This document shows positions 1 to 9,734 of a DNA stretch of 64,000 nucleotides, in pieces. The DNA is taken from contig NZ_PDOA01000002.1 of the NCBI RefSeq assembly GCF_003116135.1, forward strand, positions 186,001 through 250,000, read 5' to 3'. Numbering within the stretch: the stretch's first letter is position 1; each line of letters opens with the position of its first letter. Both the position numbers and the translations under genes were made by a program. A model generated the notes under the pieces. It saw only the letters and a program-made list of their open reading frames with translations. It made no database searches and was not told where the DNA came from. The stretch is from Teichococcus aestuarii. GTDB lineage: Bacteria; Pseudomonadota; Alphaproteobacteria; Acetobacterales; Acetobacteraceae.

Positions 1-1578
1 CTGATCTACGACACGCTGATGATGCCGAGCCCGGACGAGGCCAGCACCGAATACGCCCATCTCGCGCAATGGGTGGAGCTGCCGCGCGACGGCCGCGGCA
101 TCACCTTCGTGCTGAACGAGGCGGCGCGCTGGCATGACGGCCAGCCCGTCACCGCGCAGGACGTGGTCTGGACCTTCAACACGCTGCGGCAGAGCGGCCG
201 CCCCTTCTACCGCGCCTACTGGGGCGACGTGACGGAGGTGGCGGCGGAGGATGCGCGCCGCATCGTCTTCCGCTTCGGCAACGCCGACAACCGCGAGCTG
301 GGGCAGATCCTCGGCCAGATGCCGGTGCTGCCGCGCCACTGGTGGGAGGGCAAGGACTTCGCCCAACCCGGCCTGACCGTGCCGCTCGGCTCCGGCCCCT
401 ACCGGATCGAGGGCTTCGAGCCGGGGCGCAGCGTCACCTACCGCCGCGTGGCCGACTACTGGGGGCGCGACCTGCCCACCCGCCGCGGCACGCAGAACTT
501 CGATGTCATGCGCTACGACTACTTCCGCGACGCCACCGTGGCGCTGGAGGCCTTCAAGGCCGGGCAGATCGACCTGCGGGTGGAGAACGTGGCGAAGGAA
601 TGGGCCACGGGCTACGACTTCCCCGCCGCCCGGCGCGGCCTGGTGAAGCGCGAGGAGATCCGCCACGAGTTGCCCACCGGCATGCAGGGCTTCGCCATGA
701 ACCTGCGCCGGCCGCTCTTCCAGGACCGACGGGTGCGCGAGGCGCTGGGGCTGGTGTTCGACTTCGAGTGGATGAACGCCAACCTGTTCTACGGCAGCTA
801 CACGCGCACCACCTCCTACTTCTCCAATTCCGAGCTGGCGGCCACCGGCCTGCCCTCCGAGGGGGAGCTGATGGTGCTCTCCGCCTTCCGTGGCCGGCTG
901 CCGGAGGCGGTGTTCACCACCGAGTTCCGCGTCCCCGCCTCGGATGGCAGCAACAACAACCGCGAGAATGCCCGCCGCGCCCTCGCCCTGCTGCGCGAGG
1001 CCGGCTGGACGGTGAAGGAGCGCCGCCTCGTCAACGAGAAGGGCGAGCCCTTCAGCTTCGAGATCCTGCTCAACAGCGCCACCTTCGAGCGCGTGGCCCT
1101 GCCCTACATCCAGGCGCTGCAGCGCCTCGGCATCGAGGCGCGGGTCCGCACCGTCGATCCCGCCCAGTACCAGGTGCGGATGGACGCCTTCGACTACGAC
1201 ATGACGGTGGAGCTGTTCCCGCAGAGCCTCTCCCCCGGCAACGAGCAGCGCGATTTCTGGGGCTCGGAGAAGGCGAAGGAGAATGGCAGCCGCAACACCA
1301 TCGGCATCGCCGACCCGATCGTCGACGCGCTGGTGGAGCTGATCGTCGCGGCGCCCGACCGGCAGGCGCTGATCGACCGCACCCGCGCGCTCGACCGCGT
1401 GCTGCTCTGGGGGCACTACGTCATTCCGCACTGGCACAGCCGCAGCTTCCGCGTGGCCTGGTGGGACAAGTTCGGGCGGCCGGAGCGCAACCCGCGCTAC
1501 GCCCTCGACCTTCAGGCCTGGTGGGTGGAGGCGGCCAAGGACCGCGCGCTGCCGGCGGACCGGAACGTGGCGAACTGA
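1..1578 (+). CDS. yejA: Peptide ABC transporter substrate-binding protein, YejA-like (5' partial)
   Basis: Periplasmic solute-binding component (SBP_bac_5 family) of a peptide/microcin C-type importer. The reading frame is open from base 1, so the signal peptide and first part of the N-terminal lobe lie outside the window; 525 residues remain. Family signs are the early PSPDEASTEY stretch, the 'WHDGQPVTAQDVVWTFNTL' segment, the GSGPYRI motif and a C-terminal VIPHWHSRSFRVAWWDKFGRPE stretch interrupted here only by length limits; the last is typical of YejA rather than of DppA/OppA. The permeases YejB and YejE and the ATPase YejF follow on the same strand, so an operon is likely despite a 178-base gap holding a hairpin repeat. 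Substrate inferred from the family, not shown by the sequence. Confidence 0.9.
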   Translation: MIYDTLMMPSPDEASTEYAHLAQWVELPRDGRGITFVLNEAARWHDGQPVTAQDVVWTFNTLRQSGRPFYRAYWGDVTEVAAEDARRIVFRFGNADNRELGQILGQMPVLPRHWWEGKDFAQPGLTVPLGSGPYRIEGFEPGRSVTYRRVADYWGRDLPTRRGTQNFDVMRYDYFRDATVALEAFKAGQIDLRVENVAKEWATGYDFPAARRGLVKREEIRHELPTGMQGFAMNLRRPLFQDRRVREALGLVFDFEWMNANLFYGSYTRTTSYFSNSELAATGLPSEGELMVLSAFRGRLPEAVFTTEFRVPASDGSNNNRENARRALALLREAGWTVKERRLVNEKGEPFSFEILLNSATFERVALPYIQALQRLGIEARVRTVDPAQYQVRMDAFDYDMTVELFPQSLSPGNEQRDFWGSEKAKENGSRNTIGIADPIVDALVELIVAAPDRQALIDRTRALDRVLLWGHYVIPHWHSRSFRVAWWDKFGRPERNPRYALDLQAWWVEAAKDRALPADRNVAN

Positions 1579-1585
1579 GGTCAGA

Positions 1586-1635
1586 GGCGGGGGAAGGAAT
1601 TCCCCCGCACCCCCATCTTTTTTCTGCTAGCTGCC
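1586..1635 (+). repeat. Dispersed palindromic repeat, family A, copy 1
   Basis: A GGCGGGGGAAGGAATTCCCCC palindrome (centred on an EcoRI-like GAATTC) followed by a CCCCCATCTTTTTTCTGC tail. The same core and tail recur at 5937-5983, 27293-27338 and, inverted, at 43186-43229. Here it sits between yejA and yejB, where a hairpin could reduce read-through so that the binding protein is made in excess over the permeases. The role is inference. Confidence 0.75.
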
Positions 1636-1756
1636 GGTCACGGCTCAAACGGGGTCACGGGGAACATCATGCGCGCGCAGCACCACGCATCCGCCAGGGC
1701 GCCCCATCCATGCGGCGCCCCCCCTCCCCGCCAGACCGCGGCAGCCTGACAAAAAA

Positions 1757-2857
1757 ATGGGCGCGTATCTGCTGCGGCGGCTGGCGCTGCTGGTGCCGAC
1801 TCTGTTCGGCATCATCCTGATCAACTTCATCGTGGTGCAGTTCGCCCCCGGCGGGCCGGTGGAGCAGATGCTGGCCGAGCTGCGCGGCAGCAATGTCAGC
1901 ACCATCGGCCGCCTCGGCGAATCCCAGGGCGAGTTGCGCGGGCCGCCGCAAGGCCAGGCGGGCGAAGGCCCCGCCGGCACCTATCGCGGCGCGCGCGGCA
2001 TGGACCCCGCCGTGGTGGCCGAGATCGAGCGCCTCTTCGGCTTCGACAAGCCGGCGCACGAGCGCTTCCTCACCATGATCAAGGGCTACCTGACCTTCGA
2101 CTTCGGCGAGAGCCTGTTCCGCGGCCGCAAGGTGGTGGACCTGCTGTGGGAGAAGCTGCCCGTCTCCATCAGCCTCGGCCTCTGGTCCACGCTGATCATC
2201 TACATCGTCTCCATACCCTTGGGCATCCGCAAGGCGGTGCGGGACGGCACGCGCTTCGATGCCTGGACCTCCGGCGTGGTGCTGGTGGGCTACGCGGTGC
2301 CGGGCTTCCTCTTCGCCATCCTGCTGGTGGTGCTGTTCGCCGGCGGCTCCTTCGTGCAGTGGTTCCCGCTGCGCGGCCTCGCCTCCTCCGGCAGCGCGGA
2401 ATGGCCCTTCTGGCAGCGCGCGCTGGACTATGCCTGGCACATGGCGCTGCCGACCCTGGCGCTCGTCATCGGCGGCTTCGCCGGGCTGACCATGCTGACC
2501 AAGAACTCTTTCCTGGAGGAGATCAACAAGCAGTACGTCGTCACCGCCCGGGCCAAGGGGGCGGGCGAGGGGCGCGTGCTCTACGGCCATGTGTTCCGCA
2601 ACGCCATGCTGCTGATCATCGCCGGCTTCCCCGCCGCCTTCATCGGCATCCTGTTCACCGGCGCGCTGCTGGTCGAGATCGTCTTCTCGCTCGACGGGCT
2701 CGGCCTGCTCGGCTTCGAGGCCGCCATCCGGCGGGACTATCCGGTGATGTTCGGCACCCTCTACATCTTCACCCTGCTGGGGCTGGTCATGCAGATCGTG
2801 GGCGATGTCACCTACACGCTGATCGACCCGCGCATCGACTTCGAGGCGCGCCGATGA
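1757..2857 (+). CDS. yejB: Peptide/microcin C ABC transporter permease YejB
   Basis: Inner-membrane permease of the Yej-type importer (binding-protein-dependent transport, BPD_transp_1). 366 residues, the usual YejB length. The first membrane helix covers about residues 9-29; a poorly conserved Gly/Arg-rich loop follows (about 45-90), then the '[13 protein letters not shown]' region and the permease domain with the EAA-type loop near '[20 protein letters not shown]'. The first 25 residues match the LLRRxxLLxPTLxGIxxxNF opening shared by this family. The start codon at 1757 has no clear Shine-Dalgarno sequence (an A-run precedes it), unusual for this operon. Its stop overlaps the yejE start (ATGA). 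Confidence 0.93.
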   Translation: MGAYLLRRLALLVPTLFGIILINFIVVQFAPGGPVEQMLAELRGSNVSTIGRLGESQGELRGPPQGQAGEGPAGTYRGARGMDPAVVAEIERLFGFDKPAHERFLTMIKGYLTFDFGESLFRGRKVVDLLWEKLPVSISLGLWSTLIIYIVSIPLGIRKAVRDGTRFDAWTSGVVLVGYAVPGFLFAILLVVLFAGGSFVQWFPLRGLASSGSAEWPFWQRALDYAWHMALPTLALVIGGFAGLTMLTKNSFLEEINKQYVVTARAKGAGEGRVLYGHVFRNAMLLIIAGFPAAFIGILFTGALLVEIVFSLDGLGLLGFEAAIRRDYPVMFGTLYIFTLLGLVMQIVGDVTYTLIDPRIDFEARR

Positions 2858-3894
2858 GCCTCTCCCCCATCACCCGGCGCCGGCTGGCCAATTTCCGCGC
2901 CAACCGGCGCGGCTGGTGGTCGCTCTGGATCTTCGCGCTGCTGTTCTTCGTCACCCTCGGCGCCGAGCTGGTGGCCAATGACCGGCCGCTGCTCGCCAAG
3001 GTGGGCGAGAAATGGTTCTTCCCCGTGGCGGTGGAATACGCGGAGAGCGACATCATCGAGGGCGGCTTCCCCACCGCCGCCATCTGGCGCGACCCCGCGC
3101 TGCGCGAGGAGGTGGAGGCCCAGGGCGGCTGGATGCTCTGGCCCCTGCTGCCCTACCGGCACGACACCATCATCCGCGACCTCGGCCAGCCCGCCCCCTC
3201 GCCCCCCTCCTGGGCGAACCCCCTCGGCACGGACGACCAGGCGCGGGACGTGCTGGCACGCGTCATCTACGGCTTCCGCATCTCGGTGCTGTTCGGCTTC
3301 GCCCTCACCCTTGCCTCCTCGGTCATCGGCATCGCGGCGGGGGCGGTGCAGGGCTATTATGGCGGCTGGGTCGATCTCGGCTTCCAGCGCTTCATCGAGA
3401 TCTGGTCCGGCATGCCGCAGCTCTTCCTGCTGATCATCCTGGCCAGCGTCATCGAGCCGGGCTTCTGGACGCTGCTCGTCTTCCTGCTGCTGTTCTCCTG
3501 GATGGCGCTGACCGGCGTGGTGCGGGCCGAGTTCCTGCGCGGCCGCAACCTGGATTACGTGCGCGCCGCCAAGGCGCTCGGCGTGTCGGACACGCGGGTG
3601 ATGACGCGCCACATCCTGCCCAACGCCATGGTCGCCACCCTCACCTTCCTGCCCTTCCTGCTCTCGGGCAGCGTCACCATCCTGGCCAGCCTCGACTTCC
3701 TGGGCTTCGGCCTGCCGCCCGGCTCGCCCTCGCTGGGCGAGCTGGTGAGCCAGGGCAAGAACAACCTCCAGGCTCCCTGGCTCGGCCTCACCGCCTTCTT
3801 CGTGCTGGGCGGCGTGCTGACATTGCTGATCTTCGTCGGCGAGGCGGTACGCGACGCCTTCGACCCCCGCAAGCTCCCCGGAGGCGAGGCATGA
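2854..3894 (+). CDS. yejE: Peptide/microcin C ABC transporter permease YejE
   Basis: Second permease of the importer, 346 residues. It has the YejE layout: a cytoplasmic Arg-rich start ([18 protein letters not shown]), a membrane helix at about 22-40, a long periplasmic segment with the YejE-specific '[13 protein letters not shown]' and '[19 protein letters not shown]' motifs, then the permease domain with the cytoplasmic loop '[20 protein letters not shown]' from about residue 237. The ATG overlaps the yejB stop and its own stop overlaps yejF, so translational coupling within an operon is likely. Partner assignments come from gene order and family knowledge. Confidence 0.93.
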   Translation: MSLSPITRRRLANFRANRRGWWSLWIFALLFFVTLGAELVANDRPLLAKVGEKWFFPVAVEYAESDIIEGGFPTAAIWRDPALREEVEAQGGWMLWPLLPYRHDTIIRDLGQPAPSPPSWANPLGTDDQARDVLARVIYGFRISVLFGFALTLASSVIGIAAGAVQGYYGGWVDLGFQRFIEIWSGMPQLFLLIILASVIEPGFWTLLVFLLLFSWMALTGVVRAEFLRGRNLDYVRAAKALGVSDTRVMTRHILPNAMVATLTFLPFLLSGSVTILASLDFLGFGLPPGSPSLGELVSQGKNNLQAPWLGLTAFFVLGGVLTLLIFVGEAVRDAFDPRKLPGGEA

Positions 3895-5516
3895 CCCCCC
3901 CCACCCCGCCGCCGCTGCTCAAGGTCGAGGGGCTCGGCATTTCCTTCCGGGGCCGGGAGGTGGTGCGCAACGTCTCATTCGAGGTGCCGCAGGGCCAGAC
4001 CGTGGCGCTGGTGGGCGAGAGCGGCAGCGGCAAGAGCGTCAGCGCCCTGGCCTGCCTGCGGCTGCTGCCGCCCTCCGCCTCCATCGCCGGGCGCGTCACG
4101 CTGGATGGCACCCGCGTGCTGGAGGCGAAGCTCGCCGAATTGCAGCGGCTGCGCGGCGGCGTCGCCGGCATGGTCTTCCAGGAGCCGATGACCAGCCTGA
4201 ACCCGCTGCACAGCGTCGGCCGCCAGGTGGCCGAGGCGGTGCGGCTGCATCAGCCCCTGCGCGGCGCCGCGCTGCGCGCGCGGGTCATCGAACTGCTGGA
4301 GCGCGCCGGCCTGCCGAATGCGCAGGAGCGGCTGGATGCCTACCCGCACCAGCTCTCGGGCGGGCAGCGCCAGCGCGTGATGATCGCCGCCGCCCTCGCC
4401 AACGACCCCCGGCTGCTGATCGCCGACGAGCCGACCACCGCGCTCGACGTCACCATCCAGGCGCAGATCCTGGCGCTGCTGGCCGAGCTGAAGCAGCGCC
4501 TTGCCATGTCGATGCTGCTGATCACCCACGACCTGACCATCGTGCGCCAGCACGCCGACGCGGTGGTGGTGATGCGCCAGGGCCGGGTGGTGGAGCAGGG
4601 CCCGGCTGCGCAGGTGCTGAACGACCCGAAGCACGACTACACCAAGATGCTGCTGGCCACCGAGCCGCGCGGCCGCCCCGCCCCTGTGCCGGCGGATGCG
4701 CCGGAGGTCCTGCGCGCCGAGGCGATGAAGGTGCACTTCCCCATCCGCCGCGGCCTGCTGCGCCGGCCGGTGGGGGCGGTGCGCGCCGTCGATGGCGTTT
4801 CGCTGGCGCTGCGCGAGGGCGAGACGCTGGGGCTGGTGGGGGAGAGCGGCAGTGGCAAGACCACCCTCGGCCTCGCCCTGCTGCAGCTGGAGCGCAGCGA
4901 GGGGCGCGTCACCTTCGAGGGCAGCCCCATCCAGGGCCTTTCCCGCGCCGTGCTGCGGCCGCTGCGGGCGCGGATGCAGGTGGTGTTCCAGGACCCGTTC
5001 GGCGCCCTCTCGCCGCGCATGAGCGTGGCCGAGATCGTCGGCGAGGGGCTGGCGGTGCACGAGCCGGGGCTGAAGGCCGCCGGGCGCCGCGCCCGTGTGA
5101 ACCAGGCGCTGGAGGAGGTGGGGCTCGACCCCGCCACGGCCGAGCGCTACCCGCACGAATTCTCGGGCGGCCAGCGGCAGCGCATCGCCATCGCCCGCGC
5201 CCTGGTGCTGCAACCCCGCCTGCTGGTGCTGGACGAGCCGACCAGCGCACTCGACGTCTCGGTGCAGGCGCAGGTGGTGGAGCTGCTGCGCGGGCTGCAG
5301 GCCAGGCACCGGCTGGCCTACCTGTTCATCAGCCACGACCTGCGCGTGGTGCGCGCCATGGCCCACCGCATCATGGTGCTGAAGGGCGGGCAGGTGGTGG
5401 AGGAGGGCGAGGCGGCGGCGGTGTTGCAGGCGCCCAGGGCCGAGTATACCCGCGCCCTGATGCGCGCCGCCTTCCCCCTGGAGGCGGCGGCCGGGGAGAG
5501 AGCCGCCACGCCATGA
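3891..5516 (+). CDS. yejF: Peptide/microcin C ABC transporter ATPase YejF (two fused nucleotide-binding domains)
   Basis: Cytoplasmic ATPase that powers the importer; 541 residues with two complete ABC domains in one chain, as in YejF and unlike the separate OppD/OppF. The first domain has Walker A GESGSGKS (Lys48), signature LSGGQRQR and Walker [13 protein letters not shown]; the second has Walker [10 protein letters not shown] (Lys323), signature FSGGQRQR and Walker [13 protein letters not shown]. The start ATG overlaps the yejE stop, and the stop overlaps the next small gene, so four genes are tightly coupled. Confidence 0.95.
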   Translation: MTPPTPPPLLKVEGLGISFRGREVVRNVSFEVPQGQTVALVGESGSGKSVSALACLRLLPPSASIAGRVTLDGTRVLEAKLAELQRLRGGVAGMVFQEPMTSLNPLHSVGRQVAEAVRLHQPLRGAALRARVIELLERAGLPNAQERLDAYPHQLSGGQRQRVMIAAALANDPRLLIADEPTTALDVTIQAQILALLAELKQRLAMSMLLITHDLTIVRQHADAVVVMRQGRVVEQGPAAQVLNDPKHDYTKMLLATEPRGRPAPVPADAPEVLRAEAMKVHFPIRRGLLRRPVGAVRAVDGVSLALREGETLGLVGESGSGKTTLGLALLQLERSEGRVTFEGSPIQGLSRAVLRPLRARMQVVFQDPFGALSPRMSVAEIVGEGLAVHEPGLKAAGRRARVNQALEEVGLDPATAERYPHEFSGGQRQRIAIARALVLQPRLLVLDEPTSALDVSVQAQVVELLRGLQARHRLAYLFISHDLRVVRAMAHRIMVLKGGQVVEEGEAAAVLQAPRAEYTRALMRAAFPLEAAAGERAATP

Positions 5517-5935
5517 GTGAGTTCGAGACGCTGCAAGAGCTGGTCCGCCAGGACAAGGTCCAGCTCGGCGTCCATGTCCGCAAGATGAACGTCTCCGGCT
5601 CGCCGGTCTACCGCGCCTCGGAGACGCTGACCTGGCCCATCGGCATCCTGGTCGCCTTCGTGCTGGTGACCATGGCGGTGAACATCCATGTCGGCGCGGC
5701 GGTGCTGGCGGCGGGCATGGGCTGGTGGCTGTGGAAGGTGCAGCCGCGCATCAAGGCCGCCGTGTTCGAGCGCACCACCCTCCTCGCCTTCTCCGACGAA
5801 CGGCTGTTCGACGGGCTCTGGGCCAAGGGCGTGCTCACCCTCTACGCCAAGCTGGAGGATGGCAGCGCCCGCGCCGCCACCCGCAAGGATGACTGGCGCG
5901 CCTTCACCCGCGCCATGGCGGAGCTGAAAGGTTAA
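5513..5935 (+). CDS. Small membrane protein of unknown function in the yej operon
   Basis: 140 residues, start ATG overlapping the yejF stop (ATGAGTG). A hydrophilic N-terminal part (1-40) is followed by two closely spaced hydrophobic helices (about 41-58 and 61-78) and a soluble C-terminal half containing 'AVFERTTLLAFSDERLFDG' and ending MAELKG. I do not recognise a family. The tight overlap with yejF argues that it is real and co-translated; it may help the importer or just be co-transcribed. A family A hairpin repeat directly follows it. Confidence 0.75.
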   Translation: MSEFETLQELVRQDKVQLGVHVRKMNVSGSPVYRASETLTWPIGILVAFVLVTMAVNIHVGAAVLAAGMGWWLWKVQPRIKAAVFERTTLLAFSDERLFDGLWAKGVLTLYAKLEDGSARAATRKDDWRAFTRAMAELKG

Positions 5936-5936
5936 A

Positions 5937-5983
5937 GGCCGGGGGAAGGAATTCCCCCGGACCCCCATCTTCTTTCTGCCAGT
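5937..5983 (+). repeat. Dispersed palindromic repeat, family A, copy 2 (between convergent genes)
   Basis: GGCCGGGGGAAGGAATTCCC palindrome followed by a CCCCCATCTTCTTTCTGCCA tail, filling the whole gap between the yej operon (+) and the propionyl-CoA synthetase gene (-). The long stem plus the U-rich tail makes it a plausible terminator for the yej operon. Nearly identical to copy 1 at 1586-1635. Confidence 0.8.
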
Positions 5984-7879
5984 TCAGGCGAGGGGGCGGG
6001 TCTCCTGGAGTACCGCGCCGATCTCCTCCAGGATCACCGGGTCGTCGATCGTCGGCGGCACCATGAAGTCCTCGCCATCGGCCAGCTTGCGCAGCGTGGC
6101 ACGCAAGATCTTGCCGCTGCGTGTCTTGGGCAGGCGGGCCACCACCCGCGCCTCCTTGAAGGCGGCGACCGGCCCGATGCGCTCGCGCACCAGCGCCACC
6201 AGTTCCTTCGCCAGCACGGCCTCGGGCTTGTCCACCCCCGCCTTCAGCACCACGAGGCCGAGCGGCGCCTGGCCCTTCAGGCTGTCCTTCACCCCCACCA
6301 CGGCGCATTCCGCCACGTCGGGGTGGGCGGCCAGCACCTCCTCCATCGCGCCGGTGGAGAGGCGGTGGCCGGCGACGTTGATGATGTCGTCCGTGCGGGA
6401 CATCACCCAGACATAGCCTTCCGCATCCACCATGCCGGCATCGCCGGTGTTGTAGTGGCCGGGGAAGGTTTCGAGATACGCCTCGCGGAAGCGCGCATCG
6501 GCCCGGTAGAGGGTGGGGGCGCAGCCCGGGGGCAGCGGCAGGCGGATGGCGAGGCTGCCGGTCTGCCCCGGCGCCACGGGGCGGCCCGCCTCGTCCAGCG
6601 CCTCCACCACATGGCCGGGGGCGGGCTTGCCGCCGGAGCCGGCGCGCATCGGGAACAGCCCGGCGCCGCGGAAATTGCCGGTGATGCACCAGCCCGTCTC
6701 GGTCTGCCACCAATGGTCCACCACCGGGCGTTGCAGCAGCCGCTCGGCCCAGAGCGCCGTGTCCGGGTCGCAGCGCTCGCCGGCCAGGAACAGCGCCTCC
6801 AGCCTCGAGAGGTCGTAGCCGGCCAGCAGCTTGCCCTCCGGGTCCTCCTTCTTGATGGCGCGCAGCGCGGTGGGGGCGGTGAACAGCACCTTCACCCCGT
6901 GCTCGGCGCAGACGCGCCAGAAGGCGCCGGCATCCGGCGTGCCCACCGGCTTGCCCTCGTAGATCACGCTGGTGCAGCCGGCCAGCAGCGGCCCGTAGAC
7001 GATGTAGGAATGCCCCACCACCCAGCCCACGTCGCTCGCTGTCCAGGAGACGTCGCCCGCCCGCAAACCGTAGAGCAGGCCCATGGAGTGGTGCAGCGCC
7101 ACCGCATAGCCGCCGCAGTCTCGGAGAATGCCCTTGGGCTTTCCCGTCGTGCCGCTGGTGTAGAGGATGTAGAGCGGGTCGGTGGCCGCGACGTCGACGC
7201 AGGGGTGCGGCGCGGCGGCGTCCATGGCCTCCGCCATGTCCTCGTCGCGGCCGGGCTGCAGCGCGCAGCGCCAGGTCTCGCGTTGCAGCACCAGGCAGCC
7301 GGCGGGGTGGTGCGGCGAGAGGGCCAGCGCCGCGTCCAGCAGCGGCTTGTACTTCACCACCCGCCCCGGCTCGATGCCGCAGGAGGCGGAGAGCACCAGC
7401 TTCGGCTCCGCATCCGTGATGCGCGCCGCCAGCTCCGCCGCCGCAAAGCCGCCGAACACCACCGAATGCACCGCGCCGAGGCGGGCGCAGGCCAGCATGG
7501 CGATGGCGGCCTCCGGCACCATGGGCATGTAGATCACCACCCGGTCCCCCACCCCGACGCCGCGCGCGGCCATGGCGCCGGCCAGCCGCGCCGTGCGGTC
7601 GAGCAGCGCGGCATAGGTGAGGCGGGATTGCGTGCCGGAGAGCGGGCTGTCCCAGATCAGCGCCGGCTGGTCGCCACGCCCGGCGGCCACGTGGCGGTCG
7701 ATGGCGTTGTGGCAGATGTTCAGCCGCGCCTCCGGGAACCAGCGGCCATAGACGCCCTGCGCGGGATCGAAGGCGCGTCCGGGCGGGGTTGACCAGTCGA
7801 TGCCGCTGGCGGCGCGGAGCCAGTAGCCCTCCGGGTCCTGCCGCCATTGCGCGTAGGTGGCGTCATAGCCATCCGGCAT
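5984..7879 (-). CDS. prpE: Propionyl-CoA synthetase / acetate-CoA ligase family
   Basis: Cytoplasmic AMP-forming acyl-CoA synthetase, 631 residues, that activates propionate (or acetate) with ATP and CoA. Signature A5 region: YTSGTTGKPKG at about 240-250; the WWQTETG motif; 'ARFREAYLETFPGHYNTGD' in the adenylation domain; and the C-terminal TRSGKILR with the acetylatable catalytic Lys near 590. The short N-terminal segment and WTASDVGWVVGHSYIVYGPL favour PrpE over Acs. It is not next to prpB/C, so its role could be general short-chain fatty acid scavenging; an MHS transporter gene lies just upstream on the same strand and may import a carboxylate. Confidence 0.9.
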   Translation of the reverse strand: MPDGYDATYAQWRQDPEGYWLRAASGIDWSTPPGRAFDPAQGVYGRWFPEARLNICHNAIDRHVAAGRGDQPALIWDSPLSGTQSRLTYAALLDRTARLAGAMAARGVGVGDRVVIYMPMVPEAAIAMLACARLGAVHSVVFGGFAAAELAARITDAEPKLVLSASCGIEPGRVVKYKPLLDAALALSPHHPAGCLVLQRETWRCALQPGRDEDMAEAMDAAAPHPCVDVAATDPLYILYTSGTTGKPKGILRDCGGYAVALHHSMGLLYGLRAGDVSWTASDVGWVVGHSYIVYGPLLAGCTSVIYEGKPVGTPDAGAFWRVCAEHGVKVLFTAPTALRAIKKEDPEGKLLAGYDLSRLEALFLAGERCDPDTALWAERLLQRPVVDHWWQTETGWCITGNFRGAGLFPMRAGSGGKPAPGHVVEALDEAGRPVAPGQTGSLAIRLPLPPGCAPTLYRADARFREAYLETFPGHYNTGDAGMVDAEGYVWVMSRTDDIINVAGHRLSTGAMEEVLAAHPDVAECAVVGVKDSLKGQAPLGLVVLKAGVDKPEAVLAKELVALVRERIGPVAAFKEARVVARLPKTRSGKILRATLRKLADGEDFMVPPTIDDPVILEEIGAVLQETRPLA

Positions 7880-7963
7880 GGAAAGCCTCCCTGGTTCTGT
7901 TCTTGTCGGAGATGGGCGCCGCGCGGGGGGCGCCGGGCCGGCATGGCGGCCGGAAACGCGGCC

Positions 7964-8018
7964 GGGCGGCAGAGCCGCCCTGGCCGGGGGTGCCGCGCCG
8001 CCCTGGCGGCGGCGCGGC
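7964..8018 (-). terminator. Stacked GC-rich hairpins after the MFS gene
   Basis: Two perfect or near-perfect inverted repeats, GGGCGGC-AGA-GCCGCCC (7964-7980) and GCCGCGCCGCC-ctg-GGCGGCGGCGCGGC (7992-8018), lie just past the stop of the MFS gene on the minus strand and upstream of prpE. There is no T-run, so they may act as attenuating or RNA-stabilising structures rather than a classical terminator. Confidence 0.45.
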
Positions 8019-8027
8019 GGCTGCGGG

Positions 8028-9734
8028 TCAGACCCGCGCGCGGGCCGCGTTGGCCTCCGCCTCAGCGTCCTCCTCGGCGAAGATGTCGCGGTCCTTGGTC
8101 TCGGGCACGAAGAAGATGCCGATGACCACCGTGGCGAGGGCGATCACCACCGGGTACCAGAGGCCGTAATAGACGTCGCCGGTCTGCGCGATCATGGCGA
8201 AGGAGGTGGCCGGCAGCAGCCCGCCGAACCAGCCATTGCCGATGTGGTAGGGCAGCGACATGGAGGTGTATCGGATGCGGGTCGGGAACAGCTCGACCAG
8301 CGCCGCCGCGATCGGGCCGTAGACCATGGTGACGTAGATCACCAGCAGGGTCAGCACCGCGATCAGCACCGCCGGCTGCTCGCGGAAGAAGTCGAACGGG
8401 TGGTTCATCTTCACCACGGTCGGGTTCGACGCCGCCGGGTAGCCTGCCGCGGTGATGGCCGCGCTCACCGCCTGCGGGAAATTGGGCGTGGAGGAGGGAA
8501 TGGCGGTATCGCCGATCCGCACGGTGGCGGCGGTGCCGGCGGGCGCGGCTTCCACCGTGTAGTTCACCGAGAGCCGGGCCAGCGCCGCCTTGGCGATGTC
8601 GCAGCTGTTGGTGAAGCGGGCGGTGCCGGTCGGGTTGAACTGGAAGGAGCAGTCGGCCGGGTCGGCCTGCACCACCACGGTGATGTTCTGGTGCGCGGCG
8701 TGCAGCGCCGGGTTGGCCTCGGCGCTGATCAGCTTGAACAGCGGGAAGTAGGTGAGCGCCGCGATCAGGCAGCCGCCGAGGATGATCGGCTTGCGGCCGA
8801 CCTTGTCCGACAGCCAGCCGAAGAAGATGAAGCCGCCCGAGCCCAGCAGCAGCGACCAGGCGATGAGCATGTTGGTGGTGTAGCCATCCACCTTCAGCAC
8901 GGAGCCGAGGAAGAACAGCGCGTAGAACTGGCCCGTGTACCAGACCACCGCCTGGCCGGCGACGAGGCCGAGCAGGGCGAACAGCGCCACGCGGGCGTTC
9001 TTCCACTGGCCGAAGGCCTCGGAGATCGGCGCCTTGGAGCCGGTGCCCTCCTCCTTCATCTTCTTGAAGGCCGGGCTCTCCTGCAGCTGCATGCGGATCC
9101 AGACGGAGATGCCGAGCAGCAGGATGGAGACCAGGAAGGGGATGCGCCAGCCCCAGTCGAGGAAGGCCTCCTCGCCGATCGCCGAGCGGGTGAACAGGAT
9201 CACCATCAGCGACAGGAACAGGCCGCCCGTGGCGGTGAGCTGGATGAAGCTGGTGTAGAAGCCGCGCCGGCCATGCGGCGCGTGCTCGGCCACGTAGGTG
9301 GCGGCGCCGCCATACTCGCCGCCCAGCGCCAGGCCCTGGAGGCAGCGCAGCACGATCAGGATGATGGCGGCGGTGATGCCGATCTGGTCCGAGGTGGGCA
9401 GGATGCCGACGATGAAGGTCGAGGCACCCATGATCAGGATGGTGACCAGGAAGGTGTATTTCCGGCCCACCAGGTCGCCCAGCCGGCCGAACACCAGGGC
9501 GCCGAAGGGGCGCACCAGGAAGCCGGCGGCGAAGGCCAGCAGCGCGAAGATGTTCCGCGTTCCCTCGGGGAACTGGCTGAAGAACTTCGCGCCGATGATG
9601 ACCGCCAGCGAGCCGTACAGATAGAAATCGTACCACTCGAAGACGGTGCCAAGCGACGAGGCCAGGATGACGCGCTTCTCCTCGCGCGACATCGGCCGAT
9701 TCGCCGCATCTGTTCTGGGTGCTGCAGAGCGCAT
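8028..9734 (-). CDS. MFS transporter, metabolite:H+ symporter (MHS) family with large periplasmic insert
   Basis: Inner-membrane secondary transporter, 568 residues from the ATG at 9734, chosen because an AGGAATAGG-type ribosome site precedes it; a shorter start at 9692 lacks one. Family signs: 'GTVFEWYDFYLYG' near the N-terminus, the GRLGDLVGRK loop, and 'LRCLQGLALGGEYGGAA', all typical of the ProP/ShiA/KgtP (MHS) group that carries organic acids and osmolytes with protons. Unusually, about 100 non-hydrophobic residues with two Cys (in 'DPADCSF' and 'TNSCDIA') are inserted in the second half between helices. The C-terminus is acidic (FAEEDAEAEANAAR). Substrate unknown; the following prpE hints at a short-chain carboxylate. 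Confidence 0.88.
   Translation of the reverse strand: MRSAAPRTDAANRPMSREEKRVILASSLGTVFEWYDFYLYGSLAVIIGAKFFSQFPEGTRNIFALLAFAAGFLVRPFGALVFGRLGDLVGRKYTFLVTILIMGASTFIVGILPTSDQIGITAAIILIVLRCLQGLALGGEYGGAATYVAEHAPHGRRGFYTSFIQLTATGGLFLSLMVILFTRSAIGEEAFLDWGWRIPFLVSILLLGISVWIRMQLQESPAFKKMKEEGTGSKAPISEAFGQWKNARVALFALLGLVAGQAVVWYTGQFYALFFLGSVLKVDGYTTNMLIAWSLLLGSGGFIFFGWLSDKVGRKPIILGGCLIAALTYFPLFKLISAEANPALHAAHQNITVVVQADPADCSFQFNPTGTARFTNSCDIAKAALARLSVNYTVEAAPAGTAATVRIGDTAIPSSTPNFPQAVSAAITAAGYPAASNPTVVKMNHPFDFFREQPAVLIAVLTLLVIYVTMVYGPIAAALVELFPTRIRYTSMSLPYHIGNGWFGGLLPATSFAMIAQTGDVYYGLWYPVVIALATVVIGIFFVPETKDRDIFAEEDAEAEANAARARV

Noticed and set aside
342-1820. Long open frame overlapping the solute-binding protein gene in another frame
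   Set aside because: Arg/Pro/Gly-rich translation without domains; a by-product of high GC content.
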